The translations under genes were made by a program, and so were the position numbers. From Roseiarcus sp963836695 (lineage in GTDB: Bacteria; Pseudomonadota; Alphaproteobacteria; Rhizobiales; Beijerinckiaceae), in the NCBI GenBank assembly GCA_963836695.1, contig CAWIKX010000007.1, positions 186,001 to 250,000 of the forward strand: 64,000 bases of DNA. Direction: 5' to 3'. Shown piece after piece: positions 28,501 to 37,261 of this stretch; positions within the stretch are counted from its first letter, which is position 1, and each line of letters starts with the position of its first letter. A model generated the notes under the pieces. It saw only the letters and a program-made list of their open reading frames with translations. It did not search any database and was not told where the DNA came from.

Positions 28501-29033
28501 GTTACTCGAAGTCGATCATCATCAAGGGTGCAAAGTCGCCGGAGCGGCTTCTCGATGAGGTCAGCTTATTTCTGCATCAAGTCGTCTCGGAGCTTCCGGA
28601 CGAACAGCAAACTATGATCCGTAAGGCGCGGAACCGTGACGCGCTGCTCGAAGGCAAACGTATCCTCATCGTCGAAGACGACGTGCGGAACATCTACTCC
28701 CTCACCAGCATTTTCGAGCCGCGCGGCGCTCTGGTGCAGATCGCCCGCAATGGTCGCGAAGCGATCGAAGCGTTGGAGAGATGCGTCAAAACGAATTTGG
28801 CTGTCGATCTGGTGCTCATGGATGTGATGATGCCGGTCATGGACGGTCTCGCGGCAACTCGTCAGATACGCCGAAATCCAGATTGGAAGAAATTGCCGAT
28901 CATCATGTTGACTGCAAAAGCGATGCTTGGCGATCAGGAGCGGTGTCTCGAAGCCGGCGCCAACGACTACATGGCAAAACCACTCGACGTCGAGAAACTT
29001 TTGTCGCTCGTACGCGTTTGGATGCCGCGTTGA
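25587..29033 (+). CDS. CHASE3-GAF hybrid histidine kinase with three receiver domains
   Basis: 1148-residue membrane sensor. Order: TM helix 17-39, CHASE3 extracytoplasmic sensor about 45-185 (EDLLSTLKDAETGQRGFLL, the CHASE3 signature), TM helix 192-215, GAF about 240-385, a Glu/Gln-rich coiled coil about 395-470, HisKA with His485 in NMSHELRTPLN, HATPase with N-box about 601, G1 about 633 and G2 about 664, then receivers with phospho-acceptor Asp806, Asp928 and Asp1079. The ATG at 25587 has AGAAGGA upstream. CheR follows after 7 bases. The triple receiver suggests an internal phosphorelay or several inputs. The signal is unknown. Confidence 0.93.
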   Translation: MKGKPDAIMSRKQNTDPIVWLGLAIAILFFLASGALAYLNVRTLRDDNQLVVHTHQAMIAVEDLLSTLKDAETGQRGFLLTGDESYLGPYNAAVEDTAARLGEVKDLTIDNPRQQERLRALKVHLDAKLAELKQTIDLRHGQGPAAALAVVETNRGKEEMDAIRAQVSAMVQEEIGLREQRLVEMADAYQKAIVSGALSSLLGLALTGVVGFLIFRAESARRRQDWLQIGRAGLAQAMLGDQPTDQLGDNILSHLCRYLDAHAGAVFIRDRDNSYRRVSTYGVPSAADVPTRFVRGEGLLGQVAVESRSFMIQDVPDGYLTFGSALGRGKPEQLVLTPGTVDGLTNAVIELGFHHPLNPAALTLLDEMAEAIGVAVRSANYRVELQNLLEETQRQAEELQAQGEELRVSNEELEEQSRALKESQSRLEQQQAELEQTNSQLEEQANELEFQRDGLERANEVVRLKAQELEQASRYKSDFLANMSHELRTPLNSLLILAKLLADNSADTLTEEQVRYAQTIQSSGNDLLTLINDILDLSKIEAGHMEIKPEPVVLTHLAKDLSALFSPIAEKKNLEFRIEIGPECPPSVETDGQRLEQILRNLLSNAVKFTEKGKVELTIHRAPNAQIAFSVLDTGIGIPEDHQKAVFEPFRQADGTISRKYGGTGLGLSISRELVRLLGGAVTLRSAQGHGSTFVVTIPEIYSPSKVAPRTEAPAESYPLPVAPAAHLTPRPETDRVVPLRRRVEDDRDRLTGGKRVLLIVEDDESFARILKDLSHEMEFECLIAGNAVEALSMAKEFLPNALVLDVGLPDHSGLWVLDQLKRDVRTRHIPVHVVSAADNAETALSLGAIGYLLKPVNRDELAEVLKRLETRLEQRVRRVLIVEDDPVQREAVRKLLGSHDVEAVVAATASECLEQLRDQTFDCMVLDLSLPDASGYSLLETLSKEDAYSFPPVIVYTGRDLSSEEEQRLRRYSKSIIIKGAKSPERLLDEVSLFLHQVVSELPDEQQTMIRKARNRDALLEGKRILIVEDDVRNIYSLTSIFEPRGALVQIARNGREAIEALERCVKTNLAVDLVLMDVMMPVMDGLAATRQIRRNPDWKKLPIIMLTAKAMLGDQERCLEAGANDYMAKPLDVEKLLSLVRVWMPR

Positions 29034-29040
29034 GCTCGGC

Positions 29041-29868
29041 ATGACGGACAAGACGGAAGACATTGAGATCAGGTTGCTGCTCGAAGCTCTGTCTCAAAAA
29101 CATCACTATGATTTTCGCGGCTATGCGATGGCCTCGGTCAAGCGGAGACTGAGGCAGGCCCGCGAGCAAATGAACTTTGCAAGCTTCTCCTTGATGCAGG
29201 ATCGGCTCTTGCACGATTCTGGCATGTTGCCGAGGCTGCTCGGCTACCTCACGGTGCAAGTCAGCGAGATGTTTCGCGACCCGTCTTACTTTCAGACAAT
29301 TCGTGAGAAGGTTGTGCCGCACCTTAGAACCTATCCGTCGCTCAAAATATGGGTGGCCGGCTGCAGCGCGGGCGAAGAGCTTTATTCCCTGGTTATCCTG
29401 TTTCGTGAAGAGGGGCTTGAGGAGAGGACGATCTTCTACGCAACCGACATCAATCCTGAGGCGCTAAAAAAAGCCGAAAAGGCCATTTACGAGCTCGACC
29501 GGGTCAAGCTATTCACCGAAAACCACCGCCGGGCCGGCGGTAAGTCTTCCCTGTCCGACTATTACACGGCTGCGTACGGTGGGGCGGCCTTCAAGAAAAG
29601 CCTCCGCGAACGCGTTGTCTTCTCCGACCATAGCCTCGTCACGGACGCGGTCTTCGGAGAGATGCATCTGATTTCCTGCCGAAATGTGCTCATCTATTTC
29701 GATCGCACGTTGCAAAACAGGGCAGTTGGCCTCTTCAAGGAGTTGCTTACCCGGAAAGGATTTTTGGGGCTTGGCGCGAAGGAGAGTCTCCGGTTTACGG
29801 AGCACTCGGCCGCGTTCTCGGACTTCGCAAAAGACGAGAGGATTTATCAGAAGCAGGGCCACGCATGA
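29041..29868 (+). CDS. cheR: CheR family protein-glutamate O-methyltransferase
   Basis: 275-residue SAM-dependent methyltransferase of the chemoreceptor type. The N-terminal helical domain (HYDFRGYAMASVKRRL, FRDPSYFQ) and the SAM-binding GCSAGEELYSLVILF, FYATDINPEAL and ISCRNVLIYFD blocks are all present. The motif reads GCSAGEE where classical CheR has GCSTGEE. It lies between a sensor kinase and cheB, with no chemoreceptor, CheA or CheW nearby, so its methylation target is not a linked receptor. The stop overlaps the cheB start (ATGA). Confidence 0.93.
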   Translation: MTDKTEDIEIRLLLEALSQKHHYDFRGYAMASVKRRLRQAREQMNFASFSLMQDRLLHDSGMLPRLLGYLTVQVSEMFRDPSYFQTIREKVVPHLRTYPSLKIWVAGCSAGEELYSLVILFREEGLEERTIFYATDINPEALKKAEKAIYELDRVKLFTENHRRAGGKSSLSDYYTAAYGGAAFKKSLRERVVFSDHSLVTDAVFGEMHLISCRNVLIYFDRTLQNRAVGLFKELLTRKGFLGLGAKESLRFTEHSAAFSDFAKDERIYQKQGHA

Positions 29869-30440
29869 GTCGAGCGAGACCCCAGGCGATCGTGATAGGC
29901 GCCTCCGCGGGAGCTTTCGAGGCGCTGTCGAGCCTGCTTCCTGATTTGCCTGCAGCGTATCCTCTCCCCATCATGATTGTCGTTCACGTCCCGCCGCACA
30001 AGAGAAACCTGCTTGTCGAGCTCTTCCAGGCGAGATGCAGCATCGAGGTGCGGGAAGCGGAGGACAAGGAGCCGATCCAGGCCGGGGTCGCATACTTCGC
30101 CCCGTCGAACTATCATCTGCTTGTCGAAGCGGACCGGACTCTTTCGCTGTCTGCTGACGAGGCCGTGCTTTTCTCGCGCCCAGCTATCGACGTTTTGTTC
30201 GAGAGCGCTACGGATGTCTACGGAGAGGGGTTGGTCGGGGTGGTTCTGACAGGCGCCAACAGCGACGGCGCTAAGGGCCTGCGAGCCATTTTGTCAGCGG
30301 GAGGTGTAGCCATTGTGCAAAATCCAGACACAGCCTATGCGGCAGCGATGCCGCAAGCTGCTATCCAAGCCTGCAAGGAGGCAAGAGTTCTGTCCTTAAC
30401 CGAGATCGCCGCATATCTGCGGGAGGTTGGCGAGACATGA
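29865..30440 (+). CDS. cheB: CheB-type protein-glutamate methylesterase, catalytic domain only
   Basis: 191-residue methylesterase with no receiver domain. The catalytic triad Ser14 (GASAG), His41 (VVHVPP) and Asp134 (TGANSDGAKG) is present. Because CheB normally needs phosphorylation of its receiver for activation, this short form should be constitutive or be controlled by a partner such as the neighbouring receivers. It overlaps both cheR and the next kinase gene by 4 bases, so the four genes are translated together. Confidence 0.92.
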   Translation: MSRARPQAIVIGASAGAFEALSSLLPDLPAAYPLPIMIVVHVPPHKRNLLVELFQARCSIEVREAEDKEPIQAGVAYFAPSNYHLLVEADRTLSLSADEAVLFSRPAIDVLFESATDVYGEGLVGVVLTGANSDGAKGLRAILSAGGVAIVQNPDTAYAAAMPQAAIQACKEARVLSLTEIAAYLREVGET

Positions 30441-31999
30441 CGTCCGAAGCTCGGCCCGTGCATTTTTTGCTGGTCGATGATCTGGAAGAAAACCTTCTAT
30501 CGCTGGAAGGCCTGCTCCGCCGTGACGGACTCCTTTGCCTGAAGGCTCGCTCCGGCAACGACGCCTTGGAACTCCTTCTGCAATATGACGTCGCCCTGGC
30601 GCTGCTCGACGTCCAGATGCCAGATATGGATGGTTTTGAACTCGCCGAGCTTATGCGGGGGACCGAGCGTACCCGAGGCGTCCCAATCATCTTTCTGACC
30701 GCAGGAAGCGCCGACCGCCAGCGCCGTTTCAGGGGCTATGAGGCTGGGGCAGTGGACTTCCTGAACAAGCCCATCGAATCGGATGTTTTGCGCAGCAAGG
30801 CTGGCGTCTTCTTCGAGCTCCACCGCCAACGGCAGCAGATCGCGACGCAAAGGGACGAACTCAGGGAGGCCGACCGCCGGAAAGACGAATTTCTGGCAAC
30901 TCTTGCCCACGAATTGCGCAATCCGCTTGCGCCAATCCGCAGCGGACTGGAGGTTCTCCGGGCCGCGCCGACGGCCGCCAGGACCGCACAGATTCACGAG
31001 ATGATGGATCGGCAGCTTTCGCATCTCGTTCGCTTGATCGATGACCTTTTGGACGTTTCCAGAGTGAGCCAAGGCAAGATTGAGCTCCGCAAGGAGAAGG
31101 TCGAAGTCAAAGAAATCCTGAACACAGCCCGCGAGGCCAGCGACCCTTTAATCGCCGCCGGGAAACACACACTGACGCTCGACGTAGAGAACGCCCCCAT
31201 ATGGCTCGAGGCGGACCTGACTCGTCTGTCGCAGGTGGTGAGCAACCTCCTCAACAATGCGGCGAAATACACGCCAGAAGGCGGAAAAATATCGCTGTCA
31301 GCACGCGCTCAAGGAGGGGAAGCCCTCATCTCGGTTTCGGACAATGGCGTCGGCATTCCCTCGGAAATGCTCCCCCAAGTGTTCGATCTTTTCACTCAGG
31401 TCAACGCCAATCTGGCTCGCGCTCAGGGAGGGCTCGGCATCGGCCTTGCTCTCGTTCGGCGTCTCGTCGAGATGCACGGAGGCGTCATCAACGCAGCGAG
31501 CGATGGCCCCGGCAAGGGCAGCGCCTTTACGGTCCGTCTGCCGATGGTCGCTGCCGAGCCGGAAGCTCCGCTCGGCGCCGTCTCGTCACCCACCGGATCT
31601 CCCTCCCAGGAGTCGCTGCGAATTTTGGTGATCGATGACAATGTCGACGTCGCGAAGACGGTCGGCTGGATGCTTGAGACGATCGGCCATGAGTATCGTC
31701 TCGTCCACGAAGGCAGGCGTGCGGTCGAGGCGGCGCGAGAATTCCGGCCCGACGCGATCCTGCTAGATATCGGAATGCCCGATATGGACGGTTATGCGGT
31801 CTGCAAGGCGCTTCGGGCGGAGAGTTTGCTTAAAAACACCGTCATTATTGCGCAAACAGGCTGGGGCCGGGACCAAGATCGCTCCAATTCGGGGCAAGCC
31901 GGCTTCAACCATCACCTCGTCAAACCAGTGAGCCTCGACGAACTCGAGCGGGTGCTGTCTACGATTCCCGGTACTCGAGTTGCCTTGGCGGCCAACTAA
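30437..31999 (+). CDS. Soluble hybrid histidine kinase (REC-HisKA-HATPase-REC)
   Basis: 520 residues with no membrane segment. Receiver about 8-125 with Asp58 (LLDVQMPDMDG), a coiled linker, HisKA with His158 in LAHELRNPLAP, HATPase about 265-380 (NLLNNAAKYTPEGG, DNGVGIP, GGLGIGLAL) and a second receiver about 397-515 with Asp444. It overlaps cheB by 4 bases. The N-terminal receiver can accept phosphate from the CHASE3 kinase and steer this kinase, a relay inferred from the architecture. No response regulator with a DNA-binding output is in the operon. Confidence 0.93.
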   Translation: MTSEARPVHFLLVDDLEENLLSLEGLLRRDGLLCLKARSGNDALELLLQYDVALALLDVQMPDMDGFELAELMRGTERTRGVPIIFLTAGSADRQRRFRGYEAGAVDFLNKPIESDVLRSKAGVFFELHRQRQQIATQRDELREADRRKDEFLATLAHELRNPLAPIRSGLEVLRAAPTAARTAQIHEMMDRQLSHLVRLIDDLLDVSRVSQGKIELRKEKVEVKEILNTAREASDPLIAAGKHTLTLDVENAPIWLEADLTRLSQVVSNLLNNAAKYTPEGGKISLSARAQGGEALISVSDNGVGIPSEMLPQVFDLFTQVNANLARAQGGLGIGLALVRRLVEMHGGVINAASDGPGKGSAFTVRLPMVAAEPEAPLGAVSSPTGSPSQESLRILVIDDNVDVAKTVGWMLETIGHEYRLVHEGRRAVEAAREFRPDAILLDIGMPDMDGYAVCKALRAESLLKNTVIIAQTGWGRDQDRSNSGQAGFNHHLVKPVSLDELERVLSTIPGTRVALAAN

Positions 32000-32102
32000 G
32001 CCGGCGCTGTGTGACCAGGGTTCATCAGCTGGTAACGGCCGCCCGCGGACTCGACGTCTTTCTCGACTAGAATGCGGCCCATTTGTTCCAATCTCCGTTC
32101 CT

Positions 32103-33351
32103 CTAGGCTCTGGCGTCCAGCGCGATGACCGTCTCGAACAGTACGGCCGCGCCGCGCGCAATCGCGTCGTTGTCGGTCCACTCGTCTGGAGCGTGGCTTC
32201 TCCCACTGCGGCTCGGGACAAAAATCATCGCTGCCGGCGCGACGCGCGCGATCCACGCCGCATCATGCCCAGCTCCAGACACGAGGGGCCGCGTCGTCAT
32301 GCCTGCCGCCCCTGCCGCTTCCTGGAGAACATCGAGAAGCCGAGGATCGAAAGCGACTGGATGGCCGTCCGAGACCCGCGCAGGTGGAGATATTGCGACG
32401 CTATGCTCGCTAGCCAGATCTCGTGAGGCCTTGTCGAGCCAGGCGGCGAACGCCTCCATGTCAGGCCTCTGTTCGGCGCGCGCGTCGATCAGAAGACGGA
32501 CATGACTGGGAATGACATTGGCGGCGTTGGGCGCCATCTCGAACTCGCCAACTGTGGCGGCGAAATGACTGGGCTTCCTCGACAGAGCCAACGCCTCCTC
32601 GCAAATCTTTAGCACGAGGTCAGAGGCCGCAACGAGCGCGTCCGCGCGCGCATCCATCGGCGTCGTCCCGGCGTGATCCGGCCGCCCCTCGACGAAGATC
32701 TCGAAGCGAGTGATGCCAACGATGCCTCGGACAAGGCCGATGTCGCGACCCTCCCGCTCGAGCACTGGACCCTGCTCGATGTGCAGTTCGAGGAACGCAG
32801 CGATGTCACGGCTTGTGCTGCTCAAGAACCGCGGCGGGATCGCCGCCGACGGAAGCGAGGGAATCCGCAAGCGAGCCGGTCTCGTTGCGCCTTGTGAGCC
32901 ATGCCTCGGGCATCTGACCGGTCATGCCGCGACTGCCGATGCAGGAGACGCCGAAGGGACTGACCTCCTCGGCGAGGAAATCGACGACCTCCAGATCGTG
33001 AGCGAGGACGACGCCGCGCTCCGCCAAGGATCGCGCGACTTCCAGCGCCGCAACGACGCCCGCAATTCCGTCGAATCGACCGCCCTCCGGAACCGTGTCG
33101 GAGTGCGAGCCAAGCATGAGGACGGCGCGGGCTTCACCTCTGCCCGCGCGGCGCCCGATCAGATTGCCCGCGGCGTCGATTCGTGTCTGAAGCCCAGCGG
33201 CGCGCATGCGCGCCTCGATGTAGGCCCGGCCTTGGAGGAAAAGGGGCGAGAAGACGCGCCGCGTCCAGGGCCGGCCGGGCTCCGTCAAGCGGGCGAGCGC
33301 CTCGATGTCCTCAGCGATCCGGGCGGCGTCGACCGGCAGATTGTCGCTCAT
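32103..33351 (-). pseudogene. Zn-dependent amidohydrolase (N-carbamoyl-amino acid hydrolase/allantoate amidohydrolase type), frameshifted
   Basis: M20-type amidase split in two frames. The N-terminal part (about 180 residues) has the metal motif GSHSDTVPEGGRFDG and the acidic DFLAEEVSPFG; the C-terminal part has LELHIEQGPVLE, the DHAGTTPMDARADAL dimerisation region and the SGAGHDAAW block. Deleting one C around 32809-32812 joins them into a full-length gene of about 415 codons. All catalytic blocks are intact, so sequencing error or a very recent mutation is likely. The start overlaps the stop of the hydantoinase-type gene (ATGA). Together they could open and hydrolyse a cyclic ureide such as hydantoin or allantoin. 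Confidence 0.85.
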
Positions 33352-34730
33352 GCCGCCTTGTCCGCAATTAGGATGCGTTCGGGCGGACGGACAAAACGAC
33401 CGTCGCCCGGCTCCGCCAAGACCTTGGCTCCGTCATACGCAAGGCGACCACCTACGTAGGTCGCCGCGACCTTGTAGGGAAGAGTCATGCCGTCGAAGGG
33501 CGACCAGCCGGCGACGCTGTTGCCGCTCTTCGCCGTATCCACCACATAAGATTCAGGAGTCAGCACCATGATGTCGGCGTCGCGCCCGGGCTTCAGCGCG
33601 CCCTTCACATGATCGAGCCTGAAGTGCTTCGCGGGATTCTCAGCCATCAGCTTCGCCATCCAGGTAAGCGGAACGCCGCGGTCGAGCGCACCTTTGACGA
33701 AGAGCGGCGCTATGGTCTCAAGACCGGGCAGGCCGGACGCATTCGCGAGCATGTCTGGATCAGTTTTGCGGTCAAGCGACCAGCTGACATGGTCGGTTGA
33801 GACGAGATCGACGTCTCCTGCCGCGAGGCGTCGCCACAATTTCTCCACTTCGGCGCGCGGCCTCAAAGGAGGATTGCACTTGGAGCGGCCGACGAGTCGG
33901 CGCGCGTCATTTTCCTCGTCCAGCATCAGGTAATGGATGAGACACTCCGCCGTCGCGGCGTAGCCCTGCGCCTTATAGCTCGCCGCGATCTCGTATCCTC
34001 GGCCGAGCGAGCAATGAACGACATGGGCCGGGCATCCCGTCGCCGCGCCGATCTCGTAGATCGCCGTCATCGCCAGAAGCTCGGTAAGCGGCGGCCGCGA
34101 TAGACCGTGGGCTCGCCAATCCGTGATCCCCGCCGCTTTCACCTTCGCAATGCTGGCGCGGACATATTCGTCATCTTCATTATGCACCCCAGCCGTGAGT
34201 CCCGTGGGCGCAACCGCCGCGAAACATTCCGCCATCAGGGGCGCAGGGATGCGCGGGAACCGTTTCGGGTCGGTGCCGAAGGTCGAGAACTTGAAGGCGG
34301 CGACGCCCGCCTCGGCTTGCTCGGCGATTCGCGCAGCTCCCTCGTTAGGGTCGATCGTGCCGTAAAGCGCGAAATCGACCCGCGCCTGCTTTGCAGCGTG
34401 GGCGACCTTGCGCTTGACCGCCGCCGCAGATGAGATGAGGTCCCCTTCGTCATATGGCATGTCGACGATCGTCGTTACACCGCCTGCGGCCGCCGCACGC
34501 GTTGACCAGATGAAGTCCTCTTGATTTTTCTGCGATAGCGAATGGACCTGGGCGTCGATGGCGCCCGGCAAAATGAACGCAGCACCGAGATGGTGGCTTT
34601 CGCGTGCCGAGGGCGGATGGCCCTGCCCGACCTCGGCGATCCTGCCGTCGGCCACCGCGACATACCCGTTCGACAGGATTCGGTCCGGAAGGATCACAAT
34701 GCCCTGGAGCATCAGAGCGAAATCAGTCAT
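33348..34730 (-). CDS. Cyclic amidohydrolase (hydantoinase/allantoinase/dihydroorotase-like)
   Basis: 460-residue amidohydrolase-superfamily enzyme. The TIM-barrel features are RAAAAGGVTTIVDMP, a Lys in AAFKFSTFG (likely carboxylated bridging ligand), His in HNEDDE, HVVHCSLG and Asp in STDHVSWS. The first motif is DAQVH and not DxHxH, so one usual metal ligand His is a Gln; a DxQVH form exists in some dihydroorotase-like members. The start at 34730 has GGAG upstream. It overlaps a small ORF by 8 bases and the amidohydrolase by 4. The substrate is a cyclic amide, but which one is uncertain. Confidence 0.85.
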   Translation of the reverse strand: MTDFALMLQGIVILPDRILSNGYVAVADGRIAEVGQGHPPSARESHHLGAAFILPGAIDAQVHSLSQKNQEDFIWSTRAAAAGGVTTIVDMPYDEGDLISSAAAVKRKVAHAAKQARVDFALYGTIDPNEGAARIAEQAEAGVAAFKFSTFGTDPKRFPRIPAPLMAECFAAVAPTGLTAGVHNEDDEYVRASIAKVKAAGITDWRAHGLSRPPLTELLAMTAIYEIGAATGCPAHVVHCSLGRGYEIAASYKAQGYAATAECLIHYLMLDEENDARRLVGRSKCNPPLRPRAEVEKLWRRLAAGDVDLVSTDHVSWSLDRKTDPDMLANASGLPGLETIAPLFVKGALDRGVPLTWMAKLMAENPAKHFRLDHVKGALKPGRDADIMVLTPESYVVDTAKSGNSVAGWSPFDGMTLPYKVAATYVGGRLAYDGAKVLAEPGDGRFVRPPERILIADKAA

Positions 34731-35046
34731 GCGAATCTCCGATATCGAGCCCCATACAAGCGCACGACACGAGACGCGCCAGCGCCGCTTCGGCGACCGC
34801 AGCCAGGGTCGCATCAATCACCGGCGCGCCGAGCCTGGCTTCGAGCCTCGCGCGCTCAGGCGCGAGGGCCGGCGGAGAATCGTGCATTCCACGCCTAAAG
34901 CTTTCAACCGCCTCGCCCGCGCGGGAAAGCCGCTCAAGGAGGCCTCCCCCTTCTTCTCCGGCGCCACCTCGCGGCGCCGACGAGCCTTGGCTTTGGCGCT
35001 TAAGGGAGAATGCCACGTCTCGGCCAACTCTGGCTAACGAGGGCAT
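34723..35046 (-). CDS. Small hypothetical protein coupled to the hydantoinase gene
   Basis: 107-residue frame that overlaps the start of the hydantoinase-type gene by 8 bases, the arrangement expected of translational coupling. It is Ala/Arg-rich and helical at the C-terminus (ATLAAVAEAALARLVSCACM). I see no family. It could be a partner subunit or only a chance frame; codon texture in the last third looks coding. Start chosen at ATG 35046. Confidence 0.35.
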   Translation of the reverse strand: MPSLARVGRDVAFSLKRQSQGSSAPRGGAGEEGGGLLERLSRAGEAVESFRRGMHDSPPALAPERARLEARLGAPVIDATLAAVAEAALARLVSCACMGLDIGDSHD

Positions 35047-35144
35047 GCGGCCGCGCCTATATAGAAGTATAGCGCCGTCGATGGGGGATCGTGTAGAACT
35101 CATCAGACCGCCCAGCCGCGCCATTTTCTCCAAGGGAGACTCAC

Positions 35145-36323
35145 ATGCCCGCCTCTGAGATTGTCATCGCCAGCGCAAAGCGAACCCCTGTGGGCTCTTT
35201 CAACGGCGCCTTTGGATCGACGCCTGCGCACGACCTCGGCGCTGTCGCGATCAAGGGCGCTCTTGAAGCTGCAAAGGTCGACGCCGGCGAAGTTGACGAG
35301 GTGATTTTGGGCCAGATCCTCACCGCCGCCGAAGGGCAAAATCCAGCCCGGCAGGCGGCGATGAAGGCCGGGGTTCCGCAGGAAAAAACGGCTTTCGGAG
35401 TCAATCAGCTGTGCGGCAGCGGCTTGCGCGCGGTCGCTCTCGGCCTCCAACAGATCGCGAATGGCGACGCGCATATCATTGTGGCGGGCGGCCAGGAATC
35501 GATGTCGCTCGCTCCTCATGCCGCCTATCTGCGGAGCGGTGTGAAGATGGGGGAAATGAAGCTCGTCGACACCATGCTTCAGGACGGCCTCATTGACGCC
35601 TTTCACGGTTATCATATGGGCCACACTGCGGAAAACATCGCGAAAAAGTGGCAAATCACCCGTGAGGAGCAGGATCGATTCGCCGTCGGTTCGCAGAACA
35701 AGGCCGAAGCAGCCCAAAAGGCCGGACGGTTCAAGGATGAAATCGTGCCCGTAACAGTGTCGACGCGCAAGGGTGACATCGTCATCGACGCCGACGAATA
35801 TCCGCGCCACGGCGCCACTTACGAGGGCATGGCGAAACTCAAGCCCGCCTTTTCCAAGGACGGATCGGTAACCGCCGCCAACGCCTCCGGCCTCAACGAC
35901 GGCGCGGCTGCGTTGGTCATAATGACCGCCGCGGAGGCGAAGCGCCGCGGCCTCCAGCCGATGGCGCGCATCGTCTCTTGGGCGACGGCGGGCGTCGATC
36001 CGGCGATCATGGGAACGGGGCCGATTCCGGCGACCCGTAAAGCGCTGGAAAAGGCCGGCTGGTCGGTCAAGGATCTCGACCTCGTTGAGGCTAACGAAGC
36101 CTTCGCGGCGCAGGCGCTGGCGGTGAACAAGGACCTGGGTTGGGACCCAGCGATCGTCAACGTCAATGGCGGCGCCATCGCGCTCGGTCACCCAATCGGC
36201 GCTTCGGGCGCGCGGGTGCTGACGACGCTCCTGCATGAAATGGCTCGCCGCAACGCCAAAAAAGGTTTGGCCACCCTTTGCATCGGCGGCGGAATGGGAA
36301 TTGCGATGGCGGTTGAACGTTAG
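35145..36323 (+). CDS. phaA: Acetyl-CoA acetyltransferase (beta-ketothiolase)
   Basis: Condenses two acetyl-CoA to acetoacetyl-CoA, the first step of polyhydroxybutyrate synthesis. 392 residues. The acyl-accepting Cys is in NQLCGSGLRAV, the His in NGGAIALGHPIGASG and the second Cys in CIGGGMG near the C-terminus. Followed after 68 bases by phaB on the same strand, so they form the usual phaAB pair. The polymerase gene phaC is not in the window. AAGGGAG lies before the ATG. Confidence 0.96.
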   Translation: MPASEIVIASAKRTPVGSFNGAFGSTPAHDLGAVAIKGALEAAKVDAGEVDEVILGQILTAAEGQNPARQAAMKAGVPQEKTAFGVNQLCGSGLRAVALGLQQIANGDAHIIVAGGQESMSLAPHAAYLRSGVKMGEMKLVDTMLQDGLIDAFHGYHMGHTAENIAKKWQITREEQDRFAVGSQNKAEAAQKAGRFKDEIVPVTVSTRKGDIVIDADEYPRHGATYEGMAKLKPAFSKDGSVTAANASGLNDGAAALVIMTAAEAKRRGLQPMARIVSWATAGVDPAIMGTGPIPATRKALEKAGWSVKDLDLVEANEAFAAQALAVNKDLGWDPAIVNVNGGAIALGHPIGASGARVLTTLLHEMARRNAKKGLATLCIGGGMGIAMAVER

Positions 36324-36391
36324 GGCTCGCCGTTCGTTTCAAATCGGACGCGCCGACTGAACGGTGCGCTTCAAAAATCTGGGAGGAAAGA

Positions 36392-37117
36392 ATGGCGAGG
36401 GTCGCAGTGGTTACAGGCGGCACGCGAGGGATTGGCGCGGCCGTCTCCAAGGCGTTGAAGGCGAGCGGATGCGAGGTCGCCGCGACCTACCATTCCAACG
36501 AAGAGGCCGCCGCCAAATTCAAGGCGGAGACGGGCGTTAACGTCTACAAGTGGAACGTCGCCAAATACGAGGATTGCGTGGCTGGGCTGGCCGAGGTCGC
36601 GAAGGATCTGGGCCCGGTCGACATTCTCGTAAACAACGCTGGAATCACCAAGGACGGAATGTTCCACAAAATGACGCCGGAGCAATGGTACGACGTCATC
36701 AACACCAATCTCAACTCTCTGTTCAATATGTGCCGTCCGGTCATCGAAGGCATGCGTGAGCGTGGCTTCGGCCGTATCATCAACATTTCCTCGATCAACG
36801 GTCAGAAGGGCCAGATGGGCCAGGCCAATTATTCCGCTTCGAAGGCCGGCGACATCGGCTTCACCAAAGCGCTGGCTCAGGAAAACGCCAACAAGGGCGT
36901 CACCGTCAACGCCATCTGTCCCGGCTATATAGCGACCGAGATGGTCTTGGCCGTTCCAAAGGACGTGCTCGAAAAGGCGATTTTGCCACAAATTCCGGTT
37001 CGTCGCCTCGGCCAGCCGGAGGAAGTGGCTCGCTGCGTCGTCTTCCTCGCTTCCGACGACGCGGGCTTCATCACCGGCTCGACGCTGTCGGCCAACGGCG
37101 GCCAGTACCTGGCTTAG
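36392..37117 (+). CDS. phaB: Acetoacetyl-CoA reductase
   Basis: NADPH-dependent short-chain dehydrogenase that makes (R)-3-hydroxybutyryl-CoA for polyhydroxybutyrate. 241 residues with VTGGTRGIGAAVSKAL, NNAGITKDGMFHKM, the catalytic Ser in INISSINGQKGQ and the YSASKAG active site. The family-specific GQANYSASKAG and the final GGQYLA match PhaB and not FabG. GGGAGG is just upstream of the ATG. Confidence 0.96.
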   Translation: MARVAVVTGGTRGIGAAVSKALKASGCEVAATYHSNEEAAAKFKAETGVNVYKWNVAKYEDCVAGLAEVAKDLGPVDILVNNAGITKDGMFHKMTPEQWYDVINTNLNSLFNMCRPVIEGMRERGFGRIINISSINGQKGQMGQANYSASKAGDIGFTKALAQENANKGVTVNAICPGYIATEMVLAVPKDVLEKAILPQIPVRRLGQPEEVARCVVFLASDDAGFITGSTLSANGGQYLA

Positions 37118-37261
37118 AGCCTACGCCTTCAAGCGAATTGCTGCCGCCTCTTCAGCGTGGCTATTGCACAAGCCGCCGGACCGACGGGTATATGAGTGCG
37201 CTAGTTTAAGCCACGACTCGCGGCATTAAGGCCGCCGAACAAGGAGCCAGTTTCTTTCAGC

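Noticed and set aside
35103..36236. Minus-strand open frame of 377 codons opposite the thiolase gene
   Set aside because: Shadow of phaA. The phaA translation contains all thiolase active-site motifs, and the reverse one has none.
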